5,641 nt of DNA from Mycobacterium sp. (GCA_025965815.1 JAOPWF010000055.1:1-5641); one strand, 5' to 3'. Shown: positions 1-5,641, counted from the first letter of the stretch. Numbers and translations: made by a program. Notes: generated from the letters alone by a model not told the origin.

Positions 1-1
1 A

Positions 2-304
2 CAGAACCCGCCGGACAGTGGCCGGATTTCCGTAGGGGCTGCCGGCTACCCGGACGCGGACACCGCCAGGCGGGCGTTCGACCGCCTGGTGACGCGCGTC
101 GCCGGTTGTTCATCAACCTCGTTCGGATCGCGCTACGTCGGCCAGTGGACCTCCGACACCGGCTCACTGCGGACCCGCGCAGGCAGGTGCGGTCGGGACT
201 ACCTGGTGAAGTCCGTGGTGCTGATGGAAGTGACCTTCTGCGGCTTCGGAGAATCGGTGCCGGACATCGTGATGACGAATATCGCCGAGCAGGTGCCGGG
301 TTAA
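2..304 (+). CDS. PknH-like extracellular sensor domain protein, C-terminal part only
   Basis: Partial gene: the frame is open from base 2 and ends in TAA at 302-304, leaving 100 residues. I see the signature of the PknH_C / sensor-domain family (extracellular part of the mycobacterial Ser/Thr kinase PknH, and of related lipoproteins such as LppH): a Cys in VAGCSS (visible residue 36), a Trp 13 residues later (W49), a Cys at 63 followed by alternating hydrophobics, a Cys-Gly at 80-81, and the ending DIVMTNIAEQVPG. In PknH the domain is closed by two disulfides; C63 and C80 fit one pair, and C36 would pair with a Cys upstream of the window. The domain acts outside the membrane, probably binding a ligand, but the ligand is unknown. 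Whether the missing N-terminus is a kinase with one membrane segment or a lipoprotein signal cannot be told. An internal ATG gives no sensible start; the visible reading begins before it. Family assignment is fairly sure, function is not. Confidence 0.75.
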   Translation, partial: QNPPDSGRISVGAAGYPDADTARRAFDRLVTRVAGCSSTSFGSRYVGQWTSDTGSLRTRAGRCGRDYLVKSVVLMEVTFCGFGESVPDIVMTNIAEQVPG

Positions 305-307
305 AGT

Positions 308-340
308 CCGGCGGTCGGGCGTCCTCGGCGTCAGCGCCGG
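308..340 (+). terminator. Possible hairpin after the sensor-domain gene
   Basis: Three bases after the TAA, CCGGCG (308-313) is complementary to CGCCGG (335-340). Inside it a tighter stem CGGCG/CGCCG (326-330 with 335-339, loop TCAG) competes. No T-run follows, so this is not a textbook intrinsic terminator; mycobacterial gene ends often lack one. Weak support, based on position and base pairing only. Confidence 0.25.
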
Positions 341-353
341 CCGGCCAGGAACG

Positions 354-389
354 AAAAATGCTGTGAGATAGGCAGTCTGATGGCCGCCT
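354..389 (-). terminator. Possible weak terminator of the GNAT gene
   Basis: Reading the minus strand just past the GNAT stop, AGGCGG (389-384) can pair with CTGCCT (375-370) over an 8-base loop, with one G-T wobble. Five T's follow at 358-354, but 11 bases beyond the stem, farther than in a classical intrinsic terminator. The convergent layout with the gene ending at 304 makes a terminator plausible here; the hairpin itself is weak. Confidence 0.25.
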
Positions 390-392
390 GGC

Positions 393-1301
393 CTAGTAGA
401 GCACCGATGGGATCCAGCCGCCGGCCGGCTCCCGGTATTCGCCGATTGTCATGTACGTCATCGGCTTGACCGGCCGCATGCTCTGGTTCAGGCACCATCG
501 AAATAGGTCGGCTTGCCGCGTTGGCAGGAGGAAGGAGGCCGGCTCCTCGCCCGCCGTGAGCGCACCTGCGATCAATGCGCACAGGTCGTCCTCGGTCTCG
601 GCCACCCCGTGGGCGGCCGGGTAGAACGTGACGGTCGTGGCGTAGGCGGTGATTCGACCGTCCCGGACCGCGACGAAGGGTGAGAGAGCGGGTGTCTGGA
701 TGGCATCGCGCAGTTCGCTGGTGCGCTCAAAGCCGTGGACGCCGATGCAGAGGCGCTCGCACTCCTCGAGGTCGTCCACCTCGAGCGGACGGACCTGGGT
801 GCCGCTCGGCGGCCCGCTCTTCGGCGCTCCGCTCATCACCACCGCCGGCTCCCTGACCTCGAAGCCCAGCGAGGCGTACAGCGAGAGCGACTGCATGTTG
901 AAGGAGTCTTGAAAGAGCCGGATGCCGCGCGCATCGGCGCCCCGCGCCATCACTGCCTCCATCAGGCGCCGACCGACACCGTGCCCCTGCGCCTCGGGGT
1001 CGATGGTAATCGGCCCTACCCCCTTGATCGGGCCGCGCTCGTCGAGGAAATTCGAGCCGATGATCTGTCCATCGGCCTCCGCGACGACGCCCCAGATCCG
1101 CGGGTGCGCTATGAAGCTGCCTGTCAGCTGCGAGGCCGCCTCGAGTGTCGGGAAGTCGCGCGGGAACCGGTGATGATCGTGAAGACGTGCGAAGGCTTCG
1201 TAGACGATCCGGGCGCAGTCGTCGCCGTCGGCGGGTTCGATCGCGCGGATCGCGATGTTCCCCGCGCTTCGCGTTCGGCTCGATTCGGTTGCATGGGCCA
1301 T
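393..1301 (-). CDS. Two-lobed GNAT family N-acetyltransferase
   Basis: 302 residues if started at the ATG at 1301. Residues about 16-160 form a complete GNAT domain: the acetyl-CoA pyrophosphate loop Q-G-H-G-V-G (105-110) follows the strand GVGPITIDP, and the downstream motif N-x-x-S-x-x-LY-x-x-LGF (135-147) is the usual motif B. From about 172 a second, divergent lobe begins (QVRPLEVDDLEECERL) and runs to the C-terminus, which ends in WIPSVLY; it lacks an evident Q-x-x-G-x-G loop, so probably only the first lobe binds CoA. The enzyme should be cytosolic and transfer an acyl group, usually acetyl, to an amine; the substrate is not readable. A longer GTG start at 1388 is rejected because a promoter lies inside that extension and GAAGGGG sits 6 bases before the ATG at 1301. 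It lies 124 bp after mnmA and has its own promoter, so it need not share that operon's role. Family sure, substrate unknown. Confidence 0.88.
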   Translation of the reverse strand: MAHATESSRTRSAGNIAIRAIEPADGDDCARIVYEAFARLHDHHRFPRDFPTLEAASQLTGSFIAHPRIWGVVAEADGQIIGSNFLDERGPIKGVGPITIDPEAQGHGVGRRLMEAVMARGADARGIRLFQDSFNMQSLSLYASLGFEVREPAVVMSGAPKSGPPSGTQVRPLEVDDLEECERLCIGVHGFERTSELRDAIQTPALSPFVAVRDGRITAYATTVTFYPAAHGVAETEDDLCALIAGALTAGEEPASFLLPTRQADLFRWCLNQSMRPVKPMTYMTIGEYREPAGGWIPSVLY

Positions 1302-1307
1302 GGCTCG

Positions 1308-1314
1308 CCCCTTC
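1308..1314 (-). promoter_or_regulatory. Ribosome binding site deciding the GNAT start
   Basis: On the minus strand GAAGGGG ends 6 bases before the ATG at 1301. This is the clearest Shine-Dalgarno sequence in the window and favours that ATG over the GTG 87 bases upstream. Confidence 0.7.
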
Positions 1315-1329
1315 GACGCGTGTGAACCG

Positions 1330-1358
1330 ATGATCTTCCGAAGGACCCGCGAAGTCAA
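1330..1358 (-). promoter_or_regulatory. SigA-type promoter of the GNAT gene
   Basis: The minus strand reads TTGACT (1358-1353), a 17-base spacer, then GATCAT (1335-1330). The -35 matches TTGACA at five of six bases and the -10 keeps the key A at position 2 and T at position 6, with ideal spacing. Transcription would begin near 1323, giving a leader of about 20 bases that contains the GAAGGGG ribosome binding site before the ATG at 1301. The mutual fit of promoter, leader and start is the main support; the -10 first base (G for T) is the weak point. Confidence 0.6.
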
Positions 1359-1425
1359 TCGTCGCGTCGTCGCCGCCGAGGCGCACACATTTTCACGCCC
1401 ACCCGCACGTTTGAGCCGTTCCGGA

Positions 1426-2505
1426 CTAGCGAGTCGCGCTCCCAGAAATGGTGGCGCTGCCGATGACCTCGTCGCCGTCGGTGTCGGGGCGGTAGAGGGC
1501 CATCGTCTGCCCGGGGGCCACGCCGCGCAGCGGAGTCCGCAACCGCAGCTTCAGTCCGCCGCCCCAATGCTCGGCGACAGCGTCGGCAATGCCGCCATGG
1601 GCACGCACCTGCACGACGCACTCCAGCGGGCCCCCGGGTGCGGTTCCCGAGGTGAAGACCGGGTTCTCACCGCGCAGTTCCCACACGTCGAGATCGGTGA
1701 CGTCGCCAACTCGCACCGTTGCGGTCTGCGCGTCGATGCCGGTGACGTAGCGGGCGCGGCCGTCGGATCCGGGTCCGGCGATGCCGAGGCCCCTGCGCTG
1801 GCCGACGGTGAAGCCGTGCACACCGTCGTGTTCGGCCAGCACTGTGCCGCCGGCATCGACCACGGCCCCGCGGCGCACCCCGATCCGGGAACCCAGGAAG
1901 GCGCGCGTGTCTCCGGACGGGATGAAACAGATGTCGTGGCTGTCGGGTTTGTCGGCGACGGCAAGCCCACGCCGCGCGGCCTCGTCCCGGATCTGCGCCT
2001 TCGGGGTGTCGCCGATCGGGAACACCGCGTGCCGCAACTGCTCGGCGGTCAGCACGGCCAGCACGTAGGACTGGTCCTTGTCGCCGTCGACGGCGCGGCG
2101 CAGCCGGCCCTCGGACAACCGGGCGTAGTGACCGCTGGCGACCCCGTCGAAGCCGAGCGCGAGTGCACGCGCGGCCAGCGCGGAGAACTTGATGCGCTCG
2201 TTGCACCGCACGCACGGATTCGGCGTTTCGCCGCGGGCGTAGGCGGATACGAAGTCGTCGATCACGTCTTCTTTGAAGCGGTCGGCGAAATCCCATACGT
2301 AGAACGGGATTCCGAGCACATCGGCCACCCGCCGGGCGTCGCCGGCATCTTCCTTCGAGCAGCAGCCCCGGGAACCGGTGCGCAGCGTTCCCGGCGCGGA
2401 CGACAGCGCCAGGTGCACACCGACCACGTCGTGCCCGGCATCGACCATGCGGGCGGCGGCCACCGACGAGTCGACACCGCCGCTCATCGCGACAAGGACC
2501 CTCAT
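1426..2505 (-). CDS. mnmA: tRNA-specific 2-thiouridylase MnmA (TrmU)
   Basis: 359 residues, normal for the family. MnmA activates U34 of tRNA-Lys, -Glu and -Gln with ATP and replaces the C2 oxygen with sulfur (s2U34), which secures decoding. Visible: the PP-loop ATP site SGGVDSS (8-14), the [16 protein letters not shown] segment (47-62), NPCVRCN (96-102) with the first catalytic Cys at 101, GHYARL (125-130), KDQSYVL (143-149), and DICFIP (191-196) with the second catalytic Cys at 193; then [12 protein letters not shown] and the C-terminal beta-barrel region. Position 98, Asp in E. coli MnmA, is Cys here. The start at 2505 ([13 protein letters not shown]) places the PP-loop as in homologues; a TTG at 2529 would add eight residues without family support. 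The gene follows the cysteine desulfurase gene by 31 bases, so the two are probably one operon and the desulfurase the sulfur donor. Identification is very sure. Confidence 0.97.
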   Translation of the reverse strand: MRVLVAMSGGVDSSVAAARMVDAGHDVVGVHLALSSAPGTLRTGSRGCCSKEDAGDARRVADVLGIPFYVWDFADRFKEDVIDDFVSAYARGETPNPCVRCNERIKFSALAARALALGFDGVASGHYARLSEGRLRRAVDGDKDQSYVLAVLTAEQLRHAVFPIGDTPKAQIRDEAARRGLAVADKPDSHDICFIPSGDTRAFLGSRIGVRRGAVVDAGGTVLAEHDGVHGFTVGQRRGLGIAGPGSDGRARYVTGIDAQTATVRVGDVTDLDVWELRGENPVFTSGTAPGGPLECVVQVRAHGGIADAVAEHWGGGLKLRLRTPLRGVAPGQTMALYRPDTDGDEVIGSATISGSATR

Positions 2506-2510
2506 CGGGG

Positions 2511-2523
2511 CCGTCTCTTCTTC
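2511..2523 (-). promoter_or_regulatory. Purine-rich ribosome binding site of mnmA
   Basis: The minus strand carries GAAGAAGAGACGG ending 5 bases before the ATG at 2505, between the desulfurase stop and mnmA. It is purine-rich rather than a perfect anti-SD match, but it supports the ATG over the TTG at 2529, which would lie upstream of it. Confidence 0.45.
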
Positions 2524-2536
2524 GCGCAAGCGCTCA

Positions 2537-3730
2537 TCAGCGCGCCAGCCCTGAGCTGGCCAGTGCCGCCTGCCGCGCGCGCTCCACCGCGCCGGGCAGC
2601 ACCGCCAGTGCCGCGTCGACGTCGGCCTCGACGCTGGTGTGCCCCAGCGACAGCCGCAACGATCCGCGGGCGCTTGCCGGGTCGGCGCCCATCGCGATCA
2701 GCACATGCGACGGCTGCGCCACCCCGGCCGTGCAGGCCGAACCGGTGGAGCATTCAATTCCGTTCGCGTCCAACAGCATCAGCAGAGAATCGCCCTCACA
2801 GCCGCGGAACGTGAAGTGCGCGTTACCCGGTAGCCGCTGCGCACCGAGTGCGCCGTTGAGATGGGCGTCCTCGATCGCGGTGACGATCCCGTCGACAAGC
2901 CGGTCCCGCAGCGCACTGACCCGCACGCTATTGGCCTCCAGCCCGTCCACCGCGATCTGCGCGGCTGCGGCCATACCGACAGCGCCTGCGACATCCGGTG
3001 TGCCGGAACGGACGTCGCGTTCCTGGCCGCCGCCGTGCAGCAGTGGCACGCAGTCGGTGTCGCGACGCAGCAGCAGCGCACCGACTCCGGTCGGCCCGCC
3101 GAACTTGTGCGCCGCCACGCTCATCGCCGACAGGCCGCTGGCGGCGAAGCCGACCGGCACCTGGCCGACGGCCTGGATCGCGTCGCTGTGCATCGGCACG
3201 TCGAACTCGGCAGCGATGGCGGCCAACTCGGCAACCGGCATGATTGTGCCCACCTCGTTGTTGGCCCACATGACGGAGACCAGTGCGACGTCGTCGTCGT
3301 CCTGCAGGGCGTCGCGCAGTGCGGCCGGGGAGACCGAGCCGTCGCTCGCGGTGGGCAGCCAGGTCACCTCGGCGCCCTCGTGTTCGGCGAGCCACGCCAC
3401 TGCGTCAAGGACGGCATGGTGCTCGACGGCGGTGGTGACGATCCGGCGCCGGCGGGGCTCGGCGTCGCGGCGCGCCCAGTAGATGCCCTTGACGGCGAGG
3501 TTGTCGCTCTCGGTGCCGCCGGCGGTGAAGATCACTTCGGACGGGCGCGCGCCGAGCACGGCGGCCACCGTCTCGCGCGACTCCTCCATCCGGCGGCGCG
3601 CCAGCCGCCCGGAACCGTGTAGCGACGATGCGTTGCCCACCGTGGCCAGCGCAGCCGTAATCGCCTCGATGGCAGCGGCGTGCATCGGGGTGGTGGCGGC
3701 GTGATCGAGGTACACAGCAGGTGTGCTCAT
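2537..3730 (-). CDS. iscS: Cysteine desulfurase, IscS/NifS family (class V aminotransferase fold)
   Basis: 397 residues, full length. The enzyme uses pyridoxal phosphate to take sulfur from L-cysteine, leaving alanine and an enzyme persulfide. Visible: YLDHAATTP (7-15), TAGGTESDN (69-77) for PLP phosphate contact, EHHAVL with His104 stacking on PLP, D183 and Q186 in SDAIQ, the Schiff-base lysine K209 in [15 protein letters not shown] (241-246), and the persulfide Cys C333 in STGSAC. The loop and sequence type are the IscS/NifS group rather than SufS. No iscU or ferredoxin gene is in view; the next gene is mnmA, the same arrangement as Bacillus subtilis yrvO-mnmA, where the desulfurase feeds tRNA thiolation directly. 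In M. tuberculosis the equivalent gene is named iscS (Rv3025c), and it may also serve iron-sulfur proteins. The ATG at 3730 has almost no Shine-Dalgarno sequence but sits 9 bases after a -10-like TATCCT, suggesting a leaderless or nearly leaderless mRNA. Family very sure; partner inferred. Confidence 0.95.
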   Translation of the reverse strand: MSTPAVYLDHAATTPMHAAAIEAITAALATVGNASSLHGSGRLARRRMEESRETVAAVLGARPSEVIFTAGGTESDNLAVKGIYWARRDAEPRRRRIVTTAVEHHAVLDAVAWLAEHEGAEVTWLPTASDGSVSPAALRDALQDDDDVALVSVMWANNEVGTIMPVAELAAIAAEFDVPMHSDAIQAVGQVPVGFAASGLSAMSVAAHKFGGPTGVGALLLRRDTDCVPLLHGGGQERDVRSGTPDVAGAVGMAAAAQIAVDGLEANSVRVSALRDRLVDGIVTAIEDAHLNGALGAQRLPGNAHFTFRGCEGDSLLMLLDANGIECSTGSACTAGVAQPSHVLIAMGADPASARGSLRLSLGHTSVEADVDAALAVLPGAVERARQAALASSGLAR

Positions 3731-3739
3731 GACCCGTCA

Positions 3740-3745
3740 AGGATA
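3740..3745 (-). promoter_or_regulatory. -10-like element just before iscS
   Basis: TATCCT on the minus strand fits TANNNT and ends 9 bases before the ATG at 3730. Transcription from it would start within a base or two of the ATG, consistent with the poor Shine-Dalgarno sequence. No recognisable -35 is present at 16-18 bases upstream, which is common in mycobacteria. A short motif in a 103-bp spacer; moderate to low confidence. Confidence 0.4.
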
Positions 3746-3806
3746 GCCGCCGGGACGGGACGATCCCCGGGTCGCTCCGCTCTCCCGCATGCCGGGGCGT
3801 GCCCCC

Positions 3807-3834
3807 AGCCCGCCGGGGCTCCAGCCCGGCGGCT
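3807..3834 (-). terminator. GC-rich hairpin at the end of the PlsC-like gene
   Basis: CCGCCGGG (3810-3817) and CCCGGCGG (3825-3832) are perfect inverted repeats around a 7-base loop; the stem extends by two pairs (3807-3808 with 3833-3834) across one bulged base. It begins at the stop codon of the acyltransferase gene, the place for a terminator or an RNA-stabilising stem. No T-run follows on the minus strand, so termination efficiency is uncertain. A second short stem, GGGGC/GCCCC at 3794-3805, lies next to it. Confidence 0.4.
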
Positions 3835-4688
3835 CAGGCCACCAGGGCGTGCCCGTGGGCGCGTGACGGCACCGCACCGCACGCGACACCCCGCACACTG
3901 GCCTCACAGCGGGCCGCAAGGTCGCGCCGGTTCCCACCGGGCAGCTGCAGCGACTCGACGTGCACATGGCACACGGTGAGCCGCGCGGTGATCAGCCGGC
4001 GGAATGACTGCCACAGGGTGTCGTCGCCGATGAAGGCCGGGACGGTCGACGGTCGCCCGTCCCGGTGGTGATAGGTCAGGCGCAGCGGCTGCACCGGCCG
4101 GGCGGCGTCGACGGCGGCCTGGAACATCGCCGGACGGAACCGTCCGTAGGCCAGGCCGCACCAGGTGGTGCCCTCCGGGAAGGCGACCACGGTGTGACCC
4201 TCGCGCAGCCTGGTCGCGACGGTCTGCACAACCTCCGGCAGCCTGCGCAGGCTGGCCCGTTCGATCGGGATGACCTTCATGATGCGGGCGAGAACGCCCA
4301 CCGCGGGCCACTCGACGAGGTCGGCACGGGCGACGAAGGAGCCGGGCAGCACGGCGCCGATGGCGAAGACGTCGACCCATGACACGTGCCCACTGACCAC
4401 CAGCACACCCCGCAGGTTGCGAATCGGTCCGCCCGACACCGTTATCCGCACACCGAAGCAGCGCAGCATCAGCCGGCAGTAGCCACGCTGCACGTGCGAG
4501 CGTCCGGGCAGCGGCATCGCCAGCAGCGGCAGCGCAGGCGCCATCAGCATGGCCAGGGTGATGCGGATGGTGGCCCGCAGCGCGGCGATGAGCGGCCTGC
4601 CGGGCTGTGCGCTGCCTGCCCGCATGCAGCCCGCGTCGCATGTCGCGCGGGGCAGCCACGGGTGGTCCACGGTGATCGGGGTGTTCAC
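3834..4688 (-). CDS. PlsC-family acyltransferase (1-acylglycerol-3-phosphate acyltransferase-like / OlsA-like)
   Basis: 284 residues from a GTG at 4688. PlsC-type (LPLAT) enzymes move a fatty acyl chain from acyl-ACP or acyl-CoA to a hydroxyl of a lysolipid at the inner membrane face. Visible: a hydrophobic N-terminal stretch (about 33-60) likely to bind the membrane; motif I as GHVSWVD, keeping the catalytic H101 and D106 of the HX4D pair but with Gly for the usual Asn before His; motif II around VIPIERAS (139-146); motif III FPEGTT (170-175); and PLRLTY near 200 as motif IV. The N-terminal HPWLPRATCDAGC (9-21) resembles what I recall from mycobacterial homologues, which favours the GTG over a later ATG (4625). 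The start overlaps the stop of the upstream OlsB-like gene as GTGA, so the two are translationally coupled. It corresponds in position to Rv3026c. The partner suggests acylation of an N-acyl amino lipid rather than, or besides, phosphatidic acid synthesis; this is inference. Confidence 0.9.
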   Translation of the reverse strand: MNTPITVDHPWLPRATCDAGCMRAGSAQPGRPLIAALRATIRITLAMLMAPALPLLAMPLPGRSHVQRGYCRLMLRCFGVRITVSGGPIRNLRGVLVVSGHVSWVDVFAIGAVLPGSFVARADLVEWPAVGVLARIMKVIPIERASLRRLPEVVQTVATRLREGHTVVAFPEGTTWCGLAYGRFRPAMFQAAVDAARPVQPLRLTYHHRDGRPSTVPAFIGDDTLWQSFRRLITARLTVCHVHVESLQLPGGNRRDLAARCEASVRGVACGAVPSRAHGHALVA

Positions 4689-5542
4689 GAGCCGATCCCG
4701 TCGGCCATCTGGCCGGCCTGGGAGACCGAGCGCAGCCGTTTGAGGTAGCGGGTGTCGGCCCGGCGCTTGTCCAGCAGGGCCAGGAAGTCACCCACCCCGA
4801 AGTCCGGGTCGTAGGCCGGGTCGCCGCAGACCTGCGCGCCCAGCCGCAGGTAGCCCCGCATCAGCGGCGGGACGGTCAGCTTCGCCGGCGGTTCGATGTC
4901 GTCGAGGCCGCGGCCGCCCAGCCGGACGGGCCGGTAGGGGCGCACGGTGTACTCCGGTGGAGCGGCGTGGCGGCGCAGCACGAAGTCACGGACGCCGCGG
5001 ATCTGGCTACCGGGCCCGCCCGCACCGTTGATCGGCACCGACACGCAGCCGGTGACGTAGTCATAGCCGCACCGGTCCAGGTAGGCCAGGATCCCGGCCC
5101 ACATGAGCAGAACCACGCCGCCGTTGCGGTGATCCTCGCGGACCACCGCCCGGCCCATCTCGACCAGCGACCCGCGCAGCGGATCCAGCGAGCGGATATC
5201 GAATTCCGTTGCGGTGTAGAGGCCACCCGCGGCGATGGCGCCCGGCGGCGGCAGCATCCGGTAGCAGCCGACCAGCTCACCGGAGTAGTCGTCGCGGACC
5301 AGCAGGTGATCGCAGTACTCGTCGAACCGGTCCGCGTCCCGGCCGGCCAGGTCGCCGTCGCAGGGCCCCTCGAGCGCGAAGCCGGGCTCCGAGGTGAACA
5401 CGTCGTAACGCAGGCGCTGCGCGGCGTCAATGAGAGCAGGGTCGGTGGACAGCAGCAGGGTGTAGCGCGGCCCGGACGAACGCTCATCAACGCCCGGACC
5501 GCCGGTTTCGTCGGCGGCTATCAGAACTGAAGCAGTGCTCAT
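4685..5542 (-). CDS. GNAT-fold N-acyltransferase, OlsB-like (lyso-ornithine lipid synthase-like)
   Basis: 285 residues from the ATG at 5542. The sequence fits the Acetyltransf_5 family containing OlsB, which joins a 3-hydroxyacyl chain from acyl-ACP to the alpha-amino group of ornithine. Visible: RLRYDVF (43-49), DEYCDHLLV (74-82), GELVGCYRML (88-97), ATEFDI (111-116), VEMGRAVV (127-134; the ELGR-type motif) and the helix VVLLMWAGILAYL (143-155), then GYDYVTGCVS. A C-terminal extension (about 222-258) with PPLMRGYLRLG and VCGDPAYDPDFGVGDFLALLD is typical of the long members of the family, as I recall them. The first 24 residues look unstructured. The stop overlaps the GTG of the PlsC-like gene by 4 bp. 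It matches Rv3027c in position. Family is well supported; the amino acceptor (ornithine, another amino acid, or something else) cannot be read from sequence. No strong Shine-Dalgarno is seen before the ATG. Confidence 0.88.
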   Translation of the reverse strand: MSTASVLIAADETGGPGVDERSSGPRYTLLLSTDPALIDAAQRLRYDVFTSEPGFALEGPCDGDLAGRDADRFDEYCDHLLVRDDYSGELVGCYRMLPPPGAIAAGGLYTATEFDIRSLDPLRGSLVEMGRAVVREDHRNGGVVLLMWAGILAYLDRCGYDYVTGCVSVPINGAGGPGSQIRGVRDFVLRRHAAPPEYTVRPYRPVRLGGRGLDDIEPPAKLTVPPLMRGYLRLGAQVCGDPAYDPDFGVGDFLALLDKRRADTRYLKRLRSVSQAGQMADGIGS

Positions 5543-5641
5543 GGCAGCACGGTCGCCCAGCAGGACAGCGAGACGGCATCAGCCGCGTGACGTGTTCGTG
5601 CACGCTGAGTGACGAATTGGGCGTGCCTGGGTCCGGTTTCC
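5543..5641 (-). other. Upstream region of the acyltransferase pair
   Basis: 99 bp with no supported gene on either strand; in M. tuberculosis the next gene upstream would be fixB, but none of these bases read as its end. No convincing -10/-35 pair or Shine-Dalgarno is visible. The only structure is an inverted repeat GCGTG (5585-5589) / CACGC (5601-5605) separated by 11 bases, which could be a regulator site or chance. Confidence 0.3.

Noticed and set aside
1380..1399. Hairpin GGCG/CGCC after mnmA as a terminator
   Set aside because: Only four Watson-Crick pairs plus two wobbles and no T-run; not better than chance in this base composition.
2506..2529. TTG start adding eight residues to MnmA
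   Set aside because: The ATG at 2505 gives the usual N-terminus before the PP-loop and has a purine-rich site in front of it.
1255..2814. Long plus-strand open frame of 519 codons
   Set aside because: It lies antisense to mnmA, has low-complexity Arg/Gly/Ala/Pro composition, no domain motif, and is the usual shadow of a high-GC gene.
2637..3622. Two long plus-strand open frames opposite iscS (2637-3482 and 2861-3622)
   Set aside because: The minus frame carries every catalytic residue of a cysteine desulfurase; the plus frames show no motif and no ribosome binding site.
3735..3740. TTGACG as a -35 element
   Set aside because: It lies 4 bases before the iscS ATG; no -10 follows at 16-18 bases, and transcription would start inside the gene.
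3904..4791. Minus-strand open frame of 295 codons overlapping both acyltransferase genes
   Set aside because: Arg/Ala/Pro-rich frame-shifted reading of the PlsC-like gene; the motifs HX4D and FPEGTT belong to the other frame.
1..5641. CRISPR array, tRNA/rRNA, insertion sequence, attachment site, toxin-antitoxin or other defence genes
   Set aside because: No regularly spaced repeats, no tRNA-like fold, no transposase or integrase motifs and no small paired genes were seen on either strand.

Overview
The window comes from a high-GC actinobacterium, almost certainly a member of the Mycobacterium/Mycolicibacterium group. On the minus strand, the run GNAT acyltransferase, PlsC-type acyltransferase, IscS-type cysteine desulfurase, MnmA matches the order Rv3027c-Rv3026c-Rv3025c-Rv3024c of M. 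tuberculosis as I remember it. The plus-strand fragment at the left edge is the end of a PknH-type sensor domain, a family greatly expanded in mycobacteria. No database was searched; species level cannot be decided.

Layout, left to right. Positions 2-304 (+) hold the C-terminal 100 residues of a PknH_C-like sensor domain protein, truncated by the window edge. It converges, across an 88-bp gap, on a two-lobed GNAT acetyltransferase (393-1301, -) that has its own promoter and a good ribosome binding site. Next comes mnmA (1426-2505, -), preceded 31 bp upstream by a cysteine desulfurase gene (2537-3730, -). A 103-bp spacer rich in short GC palindromes separates these from a PlsC-family acyltransferase (3834-4688, -), which overlaps by 4 bp the upstream OlsB-like GNAT acyltransferase gene (4685-5542, -). 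The last 99 bp are the upstream region of that gene.

Functionally there are two linked minus-strand pairs. The OlsB-like and PlsC-like enzymes are translationally coupled and have the two activities expected for making a two-chain acylated amino lipid (N-acylation of an amino group, then O-acylation), although the actual substrate is not readable from sequence. The cysteine desulfurase and MnmA form a sulfur-transfer pair: persulfide is made from cysteine and used to 2-thiolate U34 of tRNAs for Lys, Glu and Gln. The left part (GNAT plus sensor-domain protein) differs from the M. tuberculosis neighbourhood and looks like lineage-specific flanking content.

I found no mobile element, CRISPR array, RNA gene or phage remnant. 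Most of the window is ordinary core mycobacterial sequence. The points most worth following are the overlapping acyltransferase pair, the three-cysteine (CXXC + C) form of MnmA, the apparently leaderless start of the desulfurase gene, and the independently promoted GNAT gene at the synteny break. I see no strong case for a wholly new system.
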